Shown: positions 45,652-55,373 of the stretch, in pieces
Numbering within the stretch: the first letter of the stretch is position 1
How the letters are laid out: each line of letters starts with the position of its first letter
NCBI RefSeq assembly: GCF_020906515.1
Contig: NC_085849.1
Location: 3,720,001 to 3,784,000, forward strand
DNA from: Vanrija pseudolonga
Taxonomy: Eukaryota > Basidiomycota > Tremellomycetes > Trichosporonales > Trichosporonaceae
Direction: 5' to 3'
DNA length: 64,000 bases
Notes under the pieces: generated by a model
The model's database searches: none
What the model saw: the letters and a program-made list of their open reading frames with translations, nothing else
Told to the model about the DNA's origin: nothing
Translations under genes and position numbers: made by a program

Positions 45652-48269
45652 CTAGTATCGCTGGGGGCCGCCAGGCCCGCCCGGACCACCACCGGGTCCA
45701 CCAGGCCCACCGTAACCACCAGGTCCACCAGGGCCACCGGGCCCGCCATATCCTCCACCTGGTCCACCACCCGGACCACCCGGCCCACCATAACCACCAC
45801 CACCCGGTCCGCCAGGCCCACCAGGCGCACCTCCACCATATCCTCCCGGTCCACCTCCGCCTCCGTAGTTTTGGTTGTTGTTGTAGCCCTGTCCGCCAGG
45901 AGGACCAGGAGGAGGCCCACCCGGTCCGCCAGGGGGTCCACCACCACCAGGCTTGAAGTGGTGCACCAGCGTCGCCGTAAATCCACCGCCGTTCCTGTCG
46001 AGTGATGAGATACGGCACAATGGAAACGGCGCACACTGGCGCACTTGGTAGCTTACTCGTCCTTGCTGTCGTACGACGAGTCAATAGGACCCATGAGGAG
46101 CTGAGGTGGGTGTCAGCGGCCGTTGTCAGGTAGTCAGTCACTGCACAACCTACCTTGACAAGCCACAACTCGGGAGTGAGGTCGACACCACCCTTGCGCA
46201 TCATCTCGGCCTGCTCGGTCTCGAAGTTGGACGTGCAGTCAACGAGGTTGCCGACGACGGGGTGGTTGTCGAGCGTCTCAAGGAACGCCTGCGCCTTGGT
46301 GTCGTTTCCGACCTGCGCGAACTCTGCCACGAGTGTCAGCTGCTGGTAAGGGTTCGTCTACAGCGCCACTCACGGTACGAAATGGCATCACGGCCGTAGC
46401 GCGTAGCACTGAGCTCGCGGTCGGTACGCTGGATGACGTTGAACACCTCGTCGCGGTTCTCGCCGGCGGGCGTGCCGTCGGTGATGGCAATGACGACGAC
46501 GGGCTTCTCGAGCCTGTTGGCGCGCGCAGGGGCGAGAACCATGGGCTGAATGACCTTGTTCCACAGCGACGTGCCCAGGGGCGTGAGACCAGAGAACTTG
46601 ACCTGGGAGACAAGCTGGGTCGCCTGGGCCTCGGTCGTGATGTGGTCGCCCTGGATGTTCGAGTTCATGAAGCGAACCGAGATACCGTCGGCATCGAACA
46701 GCGACGTGGCAAAGGCGACCTTGGAGAGGATACTAGTGGGGTTAGCGCTGATGGGTTGACTCCGACTCACAGCTTGAGGTCGTCGATACGCTCGCCGCCC
46801 TCCTCGAAGGCCATCGAGCCCGAGTCGTCGACGTAGAGGATGAAGTCGAAGAGGGACATCTTGACGAGATCCATCGCGAGCTCCTTTGGCATGCGCCACT
46901 CGTTGGCGATCTTGTCAAGCACCCCGGATTGGGCAACTCGCTGCGCAATGGGCTCGAGCGAACCGGGCGGGTAGAAGGCCTGAATGTTTTGCTGCGAGCG
47001 AGTCAGCGGCGTCGCCACCCTCCACTTACGTCCTGGACACACTGCTGGAGCAGGGGAAGTACGACCTGGGGGTTGAGCGGCGCGCCGACAGGAGCAGCAC
47101 CAGCCGCGGGGGGGCGAGCGCCGTACTGGCCGGGCTGCTGGCCGTACTGCTGCTGGGGAGGCGCGCCGTACTGGCCAGGCTGCTGACCGTACTGCTGCTG
47201 GGGAGGCGCACCGTACTGGCCAGGCTGCTGACCGTACTGCTGCTGGGGAGGAGCGCCGTACTGGCCGGGCTGCTGGCCGTACTGCTGCTGACCAGGAGGA
47301 GCACCGTACTGGCCAGGCTGCTGCTGACCGGGAGGAGCACCGTACTGGCCAGGCTGCTGTCCGTACTGCTGCTGGCCGGGAGGTGCGCCGTACTGGCCAG
47401 GCTGCTGCTGGCCAGGGGCTCCAGGAGCGCCGGGGGCACCGGGAGGACCTGGGCTGCGGATCGGCGTCAGCTCTGCACCGACCACCGACCATGTATCCGC
47501 CGGCGCCATCGCCGCGCCATCCACCATCCAAACCAACACTCACCGGCCTCCGGGCACAGGGGGCTGACCGTACTGTCCGGGCTGCTGCTGTCCGTACTGC
47601 TGGGCAGGAGGGGCGCCGTACTGGCCTGGCTGCTGCTGCTGGCCGTACTGCTGCTGCGGGGGCTGGCCGTACTGGCCGGGAGGGCCGCCGGGGGGAGGCG
47701 CACCGTACTGGCCTGGCTGCTGGCCGGGAGGGCCACCAGGAGGAGGCGCGCCGTACTGACCAGCGGGGGGAGCGCCTGGGGCAGGAGCACCGTACTGGCC
47801 CGCAGGGGGCGCGCCGGCAGGAGGAGCGCCGGGAGCGCCGCCTGCCGCCTGAGCGGCGGCGAGTTTTGAAGCGAGGCCCATGTCTTGTCTCTGGGCTGGG
47901 GGGTAAGGTGTATAGGGGGAGTAGGTAGGTGCAGGGGCTGCTGGTAGTGTAGGTGGTTGATAGTAGCTGTACGTGTTTGAACGAGGAGGAAGAGTGTAGT
48001 TTGTGGGTTGTGGCCTGCGCGGTAAGTGGGTGGGTGGGTGTGAGTGGTGACGATGCGTGCGTGGGGGGGCGGTGGTGGTGGCCAGGGCCCGGCAAGGAGG
48101 GGGGGCCACTAGGCGAAAGGGGGGCGGAAGGCGGTGTGACATTGAGGACTCACTGTTGCCAAGCTTGGTACGGCTGCTGCTGCTGCTGCCCTGACACTGG
48201 TGCTGATGACGTAGAGGCGGAACGAACTGGGGGGAGGTGGTGAGGGGGAGGGTAATTAGGAGGGCCCAT
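45652..48269 (-). CDS. von Willebrand A domain protein with Gln/Tyr/Pro and Gly/Pro repeat regions
   Basis: 715 residues from minus-strand exons 48269-48154, 48014-47544, 47453-47030, 46991-46771, 46732-46374, 46323-46154, 46100-46057 and 45994-45652. Residues 1-335 are low complexity: first [13 protein letters not shown], then many units of the type [19 protein letters not shown] domain follows (about 355-610), with a MIDAS-like DDSGSM and later AITDGTPAG. It is close to conserved fungal cytosolic VWA proteins of unknown role; I do not assign a name. The C-terminal 115 residues are nearly all Gly/Pro with Tyr ([11 protein letters not shown]). No signal peptide, so probably cytosolic. Both repeat regions are prion-like in composition and could drive condensate formation; that is inference. 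Confidence 0.82.
45660..45960. repeat. Gly-Pro coding repeats (last exon of VWA protein)
   Basis: Degenerate 9-18-base units (CCACCAGG, CCGGGTCC types on the + strand) that encode GGPGG and GGYGG on the minus strand. Confidence 0.8.
47115..47420. repeat. Tandem coding repeat, 45-48-base units
   Basis: About seven near-identical units built on GCCGTACTGGCCAGGCTGCT on the + strand, which encode [10 protein letters not shown] with small variants on the minus strand. A second, more diverged array of the same type lies at 47570-47830 in the preceding exon. Confidence 0.85.
47570..47830. repeat. Second diverged array of the same coding repeat
   Basis: Units encode [12 protein letters not shown] and [13 protein letters not shown] variants on the minus strand. 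They are more divergent from each other than those at 47115-47420. Confidence 0.75.
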
Positions 48270-50816
48270 TTGTAGCGAGCCAGTAACACGTGACTTGACT
48301 GTGAGTGAGACGAATCTGTTGAGAGACAATGAATTGAACAAAGAGATTGTGACGAAGAAACAAGAGACGTTGGGAGAGTTTGAGAAGTCGAGCGGAGGAG
48401 GTGAGGAGACGAGGCGAGACGGACAACGGCAGGCGGCACCGCGCTGGCTGCATGGCCCGTGCGTCAACGGACAGCCAGTGCAGGGGGCGGTGGGCGGTGT
48501 GTGCTGGCAGTGGCGGGCGGTGGATACATTCCAGCGAATCATCCATTCAGTGTGTGGCGCCACGACAGAAGCACACAGCCGGCGGGATCGACGACTCGCT
48601 GCCGCCATCTCCTTCCTCTGCGCAGACATGGAAAAAACGAACTCTGGCCTTCGCATCCGAGGACATGGCTGCGACATGTTGGGCCCTGGGCATCTTGGCA
48701 CTGGTCTGGGGCGGACATGCTCAGATGTTCAGCACAGACACCTTCATGTGGTCCTAAATCCTATGTATTTACTTGAGCTTGAGCTCGACGACGCGGTCAT
48801 GCCGCGGTGCGAGACGGGTGACGGCTGTGATCCGGCCTGTGATAGATAGCACGGCGCGCGACAAGCGTGTAAGTGGCCGCCTCGCATCAACACGCGTCGA
48901 GCGCGTCTCGCACCGCCGTGACACCGCTCCAGCGCTCGAGCCTTCACGCACCCCGCCCTGAACACGACGGCCGTCGTTCAACGCGTGGTAGGCCAACATT
49001 GCAGCATTGCAGCATACCTGGCAGCAAATTGCCCGAGAGTGTCGCTGCAGTGCCTCTGCCACTGTCGCCAACCACACGCGTAACCTGTGATTAATGAGCA
49101 ACTTTGTCACATTACAGCCATCATCCTCGGCGTCGCCTCTTATTCCCGCATCGAGCTATGTATTCCTACCCCGGCGAGTCGGCCTATCAAACACGGCGCA
49201 CATGAGTGTGTGCCATGAATGGCCAGACGCGACAAGCGCGCCTTGACCGATGACATCAGTGGGATCCAGCATACCCAATGTACCCACAAACAACACCACG
49301 CGCAGGGGCCATTTGCTTCCGATCCTGCCATCGCCATGACTCACCCTCCCAGCGACGCTATGTTGACCGAGCTTGAGCTTACTTTCTGCCTGCAGGGAAC
49401 GAGCATCAAACAACAAAACAAGCGACAATCTTCCCGCACGCGCGTGCATGTCCATGACCGAGCGAGTCCAGGCCTCGAAGAGATCTAAAAGACGCGGCGG
49501 ACGCGGAAAAGCTTGGGAGGGAGGCTGACTGGTGCGACTGTGAAGCGCACGCGAGCTTTGCTGGATCCTGCCAGCCATTGCCGCGCGACGTCACACGCGT
49601 CCCAGAGGTTGGGGAGGAGTGAGGGTTGTCTGTACAGGGTGGTGGCGAGTGGTGCAGGACAGGACAGGACAGGGCGGGACAAAATGCGTAAAATGTCGTC
49701 GCAAAACACTGCCAACGGCCTGCAGCAGCAAACAGGGCAGCAACGAAGAAAAAAAACAAGTTAGAGTTGGGTACACGAGTCGTTCGGCGTGTTAGGTAAG
49801 AGAAGCGCTGGAAGGCGACGGAGGAGGGGCGACGAGGGCTCGCCCCAGCCGAAAAGGCACAACAACCGCGGCACGAGACCGACAGCGACGGAAGGACGAC
49901 GGCAACAAGCAAGGCCACACACACACACTGGCCACAATGCGCACAGGCACACGCGCCGCCGCCGTTTGGACCGCGCAAGGTGTCAAATGTATGTGCAGCA
50001 GAGTCAGAGCAGAGAAGAGGGCAACCGGGAAGAGAGGGGGGGAGGGGTTGCCTGCCCCGCCTCCCTTTGGCCGACCTTTATACCGCGCCGCGCCGCGCCG
50101 TCCATCCACACCCTGGAGCCACTTTTGTATACCGAGTTACCAAATCACAGTCAAGCTGGCGGCGCGCAGTTTGCACCACGACAGACATTAACAGCCATTG
50201 TCCATTTCGATTCCATTCCAATTGTCCATCAACCTTCCAACCCCCCCCTCCACCTACCCCTACTTCTTCTTCCTTCTCTTCTTCTCCCTCCTCCTCCTCC
50301 TCCCCGTCGCCCCCCCTCTTCATCTACACGGTTTACATCTTTCTTAGTGTCAAGCATCACGACGAACGACAACTGTTACGATCAACGAAAACACTCCCCC
50401 CCAAAGCCCCACACAGCCCCTCCCCTTCCTTCCCCCCTCACCATCTTCCCCGCCCCCCCCCTTCCAACACACACACCCACAACACACACACAAACAATCT
50501 CATTCCCTCACACCGCCGCCGCCTTCACCCAACCCGCCCCCACCCGCCCCCCTCTGCATCTCGGCCCCCTTCATCAATCACACAAACACCTTCACACTTT
50601 ATCAGTCTGCCAGCTACCACGTTTTGCACGCTGCCCCCCAACCCCTCTGCCCCATCCAAACACATCAACAAAGACACGGCTTGTCACGCCGGACTCGATG
50701 CCCACGCGTTCCTAGACAATCTCCCGTGACGACCGCGACGAGCGTAAATTCTATTCTACACGACGACAATCATCACCACAACAACCACCACACACACACG
50801 GAACACCACCTACAGC
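48270..50816. other. 2.5 kb divergent intergenic region
   Basis: Between the VWA gene (-) and the RRM/R3H gene (+). Frames open in it are not gene-like. From about 50230 to 50816 the + strand is very C/T/A-rich with almost no G (long CT tracts at 50235-50330, CACACA near 50470-50490), as in a long 5' leader of the downstream gene. The leader contains several ATGs that could start upstream short frames. A TTTATA at 50078 is a weak TATA candidate. Confidence 0.45.
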
Positions 50817-52730
50817 ATGAACCACCAGCACTCGCCCCCTCTCCAGAGTCTGCACGCAATGTCCATCACGCCCGCCCCATACGGTCTCCAGTCCGAGTAC
50901 CCCTACAACGGGGTCTTTGGCCCCCCGGCAGCCACGCCGTCGGGCGCCCAGCCTGCCCGCGGATGGACGAGCAGCCCAAAGCGCGGCTCGCGTTCGGGAA
51001 TCCCAACAGTGAGTAGCTCGACGAGACCCCGACGACAAGATGCTGACCCTGTACAGGCTTGGTATGAACCTCAGCCTGAAACTGGGTCGCTCAACCACCC
51101 GTACGACTCGTTTCGACGCGACGCGTCCTCACCGCCGACACTGTCGCCACCCTCGTCGACCACGTCGGGCGCGACATCTGCACAGCCATACTTCCCCGCT
51201 TTCCAGCTTGAGCCGTTTGGCCTGGCCCCTTCTCCGCCCCCGCAGATCGGCTACGGTCTCGCGACGGCTGGCGCTGCCCCCGGGTTCAACGCCGGCGGCG
51301 GTCTCCCCCCTTTCGGATCTCAGCAACTAGGATCGATGCCACCCCGTCCGACCCAGTGGCGTACCCCGTACATGCCTGCCGTTGACGATGACGTGATCCC
51401 CACGGCCATCGTTATCAAGAACATCCCGTTCGTGGTGAATCGCGAGACGCTGCTGGCCATTATCGAGTCGCTCGGCGCGCCGCTGCCCTACGCCTTCAAC
51501 TACCACCATGACAATGGCATCTTCCGTGGCTTGGCGTTTGCAAACTTCCGTGCCCCAGAGGAAGCTGCGAGCGTGGTTGCCGCGCTCAACGGGTACGACG
51601 TCCAGGGCCGCAAGCTACGCGTCGAGTACAAGAAGGTCTTGCAGCCCGGCGAGAAGGATCGCATCGAGCGTGAAAAGGCCATCAAGCGCATGAAGAGCAT
51701 GCAAATTGACGCTGTCGCAAAGTCGCAGGCGCAGCAAGCGCAGGACGTGCCTCCTCTTCCACCTCTCAACCTGGCCCAGCAGCAGCAGCAGCAACCGCAA
51801 CAGCAACAGCAGCAGCCGCAACAGCATCACCAGCAGCAGCAGCAAGTGAGGGCGAACGGCCACGGCCACCACCCCCAGTTCAGCTTTGACGGCGCCTCCG
51901 ACGACAGGAGCCCCCCGCATTCGGCGACGTCCAACAGTTCGGACAATCTCCCTGTTGCCCTCGATCTCAATGACCCTGGAAATCTCCGCATCTACAACAT
52001 GGTCTACATGTTCAAGGAGGACCGCATGCGGGACGAGCTGGCCCTCTCGCGCAACCTTACGCCTACGGAACGCCGCATCGTCCATCTCGTCGCTCAGAAG
52101 CTTGGTCTCACTAGCATCACAAAGGGCGACGGTGACGCCAAGCATGTGGTTGTGACCAAGGATACGCCGCCGCCGACCCAGCAGTCGACGACCACGAGCC
52201 TCCTTGCCCCATACAACTCGGACGGCAACCCTACGCCGGGTTTGCGGATCAAGAAGTCGATGCCCGACCTGCGCGGCTTCAACGGCCCTGTGGTTGCTCG
52301 TGACCCCGCGCGCAGCTTGACGCCTCAGCGCTCGTCGGGCAACTTGCGCGCTGAGGCTGCCGGTGGTGCCGTCATTGGCCGCGACTATTCCTCGATGGGA
52401 GCGTCGCATGGCCGCCGCCTCAACGGCCACGGCCTGGGCTCTGGCACCTTCAACAGCTTCTTCGGAACGCCTGTTGGCGCGCCGCCCGTGCCGCCTCTGC
52501 CTGCGTCGCTGCCCGACGGCACCTCGCTCACGGGCGAGTCGAGCTCGCAGCCTCTGCGCAACCCGCGCGGCCCGATCGGCGAGTCGCGCGGCTTTGCTTC
52601 TGGTGCGATCCGACCCATTTCGAGCTCGCTGCGTGGTGTCCCCGGTGCGCTTGCACTAGGTCGCCGCGTGAGTGAGGAGGACGAGCACGACTCGGCAACG
52701 TCGCGCACGCGCGAGGAGCTTGATCTCTGA
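50817..52730 (+). CDS. RRM and R3H RNA-binding protein (Pin4/Cip2-like)
   Basis: Predicted cytoplasmic mRNA-binding protein. Exons 50817-51008 and 51057-52730 give 621 residues. The 48-base intron has perfect signals (GTGAGT, GCTGACC, TACAG) but is in frame and stop-free, so unspliced RNA would add 16 residues. The N-terminus is Pro/Ser-rich. An RRM lies at about 176-255: TAIVIKNIPFVVNRETLLA as RNP2 region, FRGLAFANFRAPEEA as RNP1, then LNGYDVQGRKLRVEYKK. A Gln tract (51778-51845) follows. An R3H-like domain lies at about 369-430, with RRIVHLVAQKLGL giving the R-x3-H pattern. The tail is Ser/Pro/Gly-rich, ending SRTREELDL. The RRM-R3H pair is typical of basidiomycete and ascomycete Pin4/Cip-type proteins. 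Confidence 0.85.
   Translation: MNHQHSPPLQSLHAMSITPAPYGLQSEYPYNGVFGPPAATPSGAQPARGWTSSPKRGSRSGIPTVSSSTRPRRQDADPVQAWYEPQPETGSLNHPYDSFRRDASSPPTLSPPSSTTSGATSAQPYFPAFQLEPFGLAPSPPPQIGYGLATAGAAPGFNAGGGLPPFGSQQLGSMPPRPTQWRTPYMPAVDDDVIPTAIVIKNIPFVVNRETLLAIIESLGAPLPYAFNYHHDNGIFRGLAFANFRAPEEAASVVAALNGYDVQGRKLRVEYKKVLQPGEKDRIEREKAIKRMKSMQIDAVAKSQAQQAQDVPPLPPLNLAQQQQQQPQQQQQQPQQHHQQQQQVRANGHGHHPQFSFDGASDDRSPPHSATSNSSDNLPVALDLNDPGNLRIYNMVYMFKEDRMRDELALSRNLTPTERRIVHLVAQKLGLTSITKGDGDAKHVVVTKDTPPPTQQSTTTSLLAPYNSDGNPTPGLRIKKSMPDLRGFNGPVVARDPARSLTPQRSSGNLRAEAAGGAVIGRDYSSMGASHGRRLNGHGLGSGTFNSFFGTPVGAPPVPPLPASLPDGTSLTGESSSQPLRNPRGPIGESRGFASGAIRPISSSLRGVPGALALGRRVSEEDEHDSATSRTREELDL
51778..51845. repeat. CAG/CAA polyglutamine tract
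   Basis: Gln codons with a few Pro and His interruptions between the RRM and R3H domains. Confidence 0.9.
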
Positions 52731-53217
52731 GAGCTGGGACGCGACCGCCATTTAACGCTCCATCTATAGAGCCGGCGCAGGCGCTGAGTGACGACCACGA
52801 CAAGAAACGGATTATACTACTAACACCACCCCCACCCACGCAACTCCAACGCCATTCATCACCACCCACAGCCCGTCTTGAACATTATAGCTACAGCCTT
52901 GTGCCAATGCCAGGAGGGATATGTACTTGTATTGCGATGAGAACAGTTACGATAGCAGGGGTGTGCGGGTAGGGTACTGTGGGTCGAGGGTTGGATCGCT
53001 GGAATGGGACGCGTGGGATCAACATAAACAAACATTGCGATTCCAACGGGGAGCGGAGCGGCATTGAGGCTCAGGCTTTGACTCAGGCTCACGGCTCAGG
53101 TCCGCGGCACGGCAGGGCCGTAGTGCGAGAGGTGACGCACACGGAATGGGCTAGGCGATATCCAGCGGAGTGGAGTTGAGTTCGGTCGGACGCAAAATGC
53201 ATGCATGGGTGGGTACA
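52731..53217. other. Convergent intergenic region
   Basis: 487 bases between the RRM/R3H stop and the RS-cyclophilin stop. No gene-like frame. Confidence 0.5.
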
Positions 53218-54859
53218 CTACTCGTCGCCGTCCATCTGCATATCGCTGCCAGTGGGCGACGGCGCGCGGGGACCAGGGCTCAAGCGACGGCGGTCGTCGT
53301 CGTCATCATCGTCGCGCGGGGGCGGGGACTCGCGGCGGGGTGAATCGTCCCTCCTGGCAGAGCTCCGCCACGCGCCAGCACGCGCCGCACGCGCGGGGTC
53401 ATCACGTTCACGCTCACGGTCACGCTCGGCCTCGGCGTCGTCGGCGCCGGCACGCCCGCCAATCCGGCTCCCGAGGCCTCCTCCGCCCGCCTCCCTCCTC
53501 TCGCGCGCTTCGCGCTCCCCGCCCCGGTCCCACCGGTCCATGTCGGCGCGACTAGAGCGCTCAAACTGCGGCCTGGCGTCCGCGCCGCGCTCCCACCTGT
53601 CCCCGCTCAGCCTTCGGCGGCGAGGCGGCGCGCGGCTGTCGACGGTCCGCCAGGCGTCGTTTGACCGCCCGCCAGACTCGGGGTCGCGGTATCGCATCGC
53701 GCCGCGGCCTGGGTTAGTGTGTTAGCTAACAGCCGAAGAGGAAGAAGCTACGCACCCTTGTACACTACCCCGCCAGACTCGCGCACCGCCGCCCGCTCGG
53801 TCGCGATCTGCGTCTTGATCTCGGACAGCTTGTCGCGTCTCGCGGCCTCGAGGCGCTCCTTCTCCTCGCGCTCGAGGCGCGCATCGAGCTCGTCCAGCGT
53901 CTCCTTGCGCGGCGAGCGCGAGTCCCGACGCCGCTGGGGGGAGCGCGAGCGGTCTCGATCCCGCCCGTCCTTCTCTTTCCGCTTACGCCTCTCCTCGCGC
54001 CGCTCTTCGCGCTCGCGCTCCTTGCGCTCCCTGCGTTCCTTGCGCCGCCGACGCTCCTCCTCGTCCTCCGAGTCAGAGGACACGCTCGGCGTGCGAGGCC
54101 TCGTTACTGCAGGCTTGCGCAGCTCGAGCTCGCCTGCGTGCGAGACGATGACGGGTGAGTGCGGCCTGTCGCGCCCGTCCGTCTCGAGCTTGCCGATCGC
54201 GCGGATGTGCTCCATGCCCGATACGACGCGGCCGAAGACACTGGCCGGTCAGCGGGTCCCTTGAATCCGAGGGAGAGCGACCTACACGTGCTTGCCTGTC
54301 AGGTGCGGCGCAGCCGCCAGCGTGATGAACCACTGTGAGCCGTTGGTGTCTGGCCCGCGGTTCGCCATGACAAGGAGACTGGCGTCAGCTCGTGAGGGTG
54401 ATGGGCGAGCTCACCCCTCCCGGTCCACCTCGGTGCCGTCGCCCGACAGCCGCTCGTCCTTGAACATGCCGCCGTAGATGCTCTCCCCGCCCGATCCGTT
54501 ACGCTTGGTAAAGTCGCCGCCTTGGATCATGAAGCCGTCAATGACACGGTGGACAGGGCTGCCCTTGTAGCTGAGCGTGGCGCCGGACGCGCTCTGGCCC
54601 TTCTCGCCAGTCGAGAGGGCACGGAAGCTGGCGGGTTAGCAAGCTACAGGGAAATTGAACCCACTTCTCAGCTGTCTTGGGCACGCTAGATGGTTAGCTG
54701 GCACACGAGCAGACGTGGACTGGACGTACACATCGGTGAAGAGCTCGAACTGGGTCTTTAGCGGGGCTGAGGGAGCCAGAAAAGAGCCACACTCACCACT
54801 ACACGCCCCAGCGGCTTGTCGCCGACTGTAAAGTCGAAAAAGGTGCGCGGGAGGGGCAT
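53218..54859 (-). CDS. RS-domain cyclophilin (peptidyl-prolyl isomerase)
   Basis: Nuclear-type cyclophilin with an Arg/Ser tail, related in layout to human PPIG. Minus-strand exons 54859-54797, 54749-54730, 54685-54665, 54627-54415, 54378-54286, 54240-53756 and 53708-53218 give 461 residues. The cyclophilin domain (1-165) has [67 protein letters not shown] and HLTGKHVVFGRV. Catalytic-site residues Arg, Phe, Gln and the Trp-equivalent region are present. The tail is highly charged ([20 protein letters not shown]), with [15 protein letters not shown]. Exons 2 and 3 are only 20 and 21 bases. A role in pre-mRNA splicing is inferred from the tail. Divergent from gamma-tubulin. Confidence 0.9.
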
Positions 54860-55373
54860 TTCTCCTGCGGCTGTTGAGGTTGAAGGCGAGATGCAAAGTT
54901 GGGTTCCAAGTCGAGCAGCTGAACAGTGGAGGTGGGCGATGGGAAATTTGGTCCCGCTGGCTTTGGGTGAGGTTGAAGGCTGGGCTGTTTATCACCCATG
55001 TATCGGCCTCAGTATGCTATGCTACGCGCTGAAGGAGCATGCATGCACCTTGTAGATGCCATTGAAGTCAATAAACCCATGCATTGCTATGGGTTCTGAG
55101 GGACAATGGGGTGTGGCATGATTGACGCGTCGCGGAGATGCGCGCCACCTCCGCTGCGTTGTTGTTCGCAGGTAAACACGACCCCGTCTGACGAGTTCGA
55201 GTGCACCAAACTCACACTCCTCGTCCTCCCAGTCCATCATATCAAACGCACATCTATAATCAACACCAGTGTAACGTCAAGCACATACGACATCATCAAG
55301 GTCTCTGGCGGACCGATCGCAGCTGTACTAGCTCCCACAACACACACGCGACCGCGTCGCGCACGGTGACACC
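54860..55373. other. Divergent promoter region cyclophilin/gamma-tubulin
   Basis: 514 bases between two starts. AT-richer than its surroundings around 54990-55100. No clear TATA box and no gene-like frame. Confidence 0.5.

Noticed and set aside
48295-48849. 184-codon open frame starting near the VWA promoter
   Set aside because: Starts at a non-ATG codon, overlaps the presumed leader and has no family resemblance or codon bias.
49789-50715. 308-codon Thr/Pro/His-rich open frame ahead of the RRM/R3H gene
   Set aside because: Composition follows the CT/CA-rich leader, begins at a non-ATG codon and has no domain; more likely 5' leader.
51009-51056. Calling the RRM/R3H gene as a single exon
   Set aside because: The frame is open, but donor, branch site and acceptor are all canonical and the 16 added residues look like intron sequence; kept as an intron and flagged as a finding.
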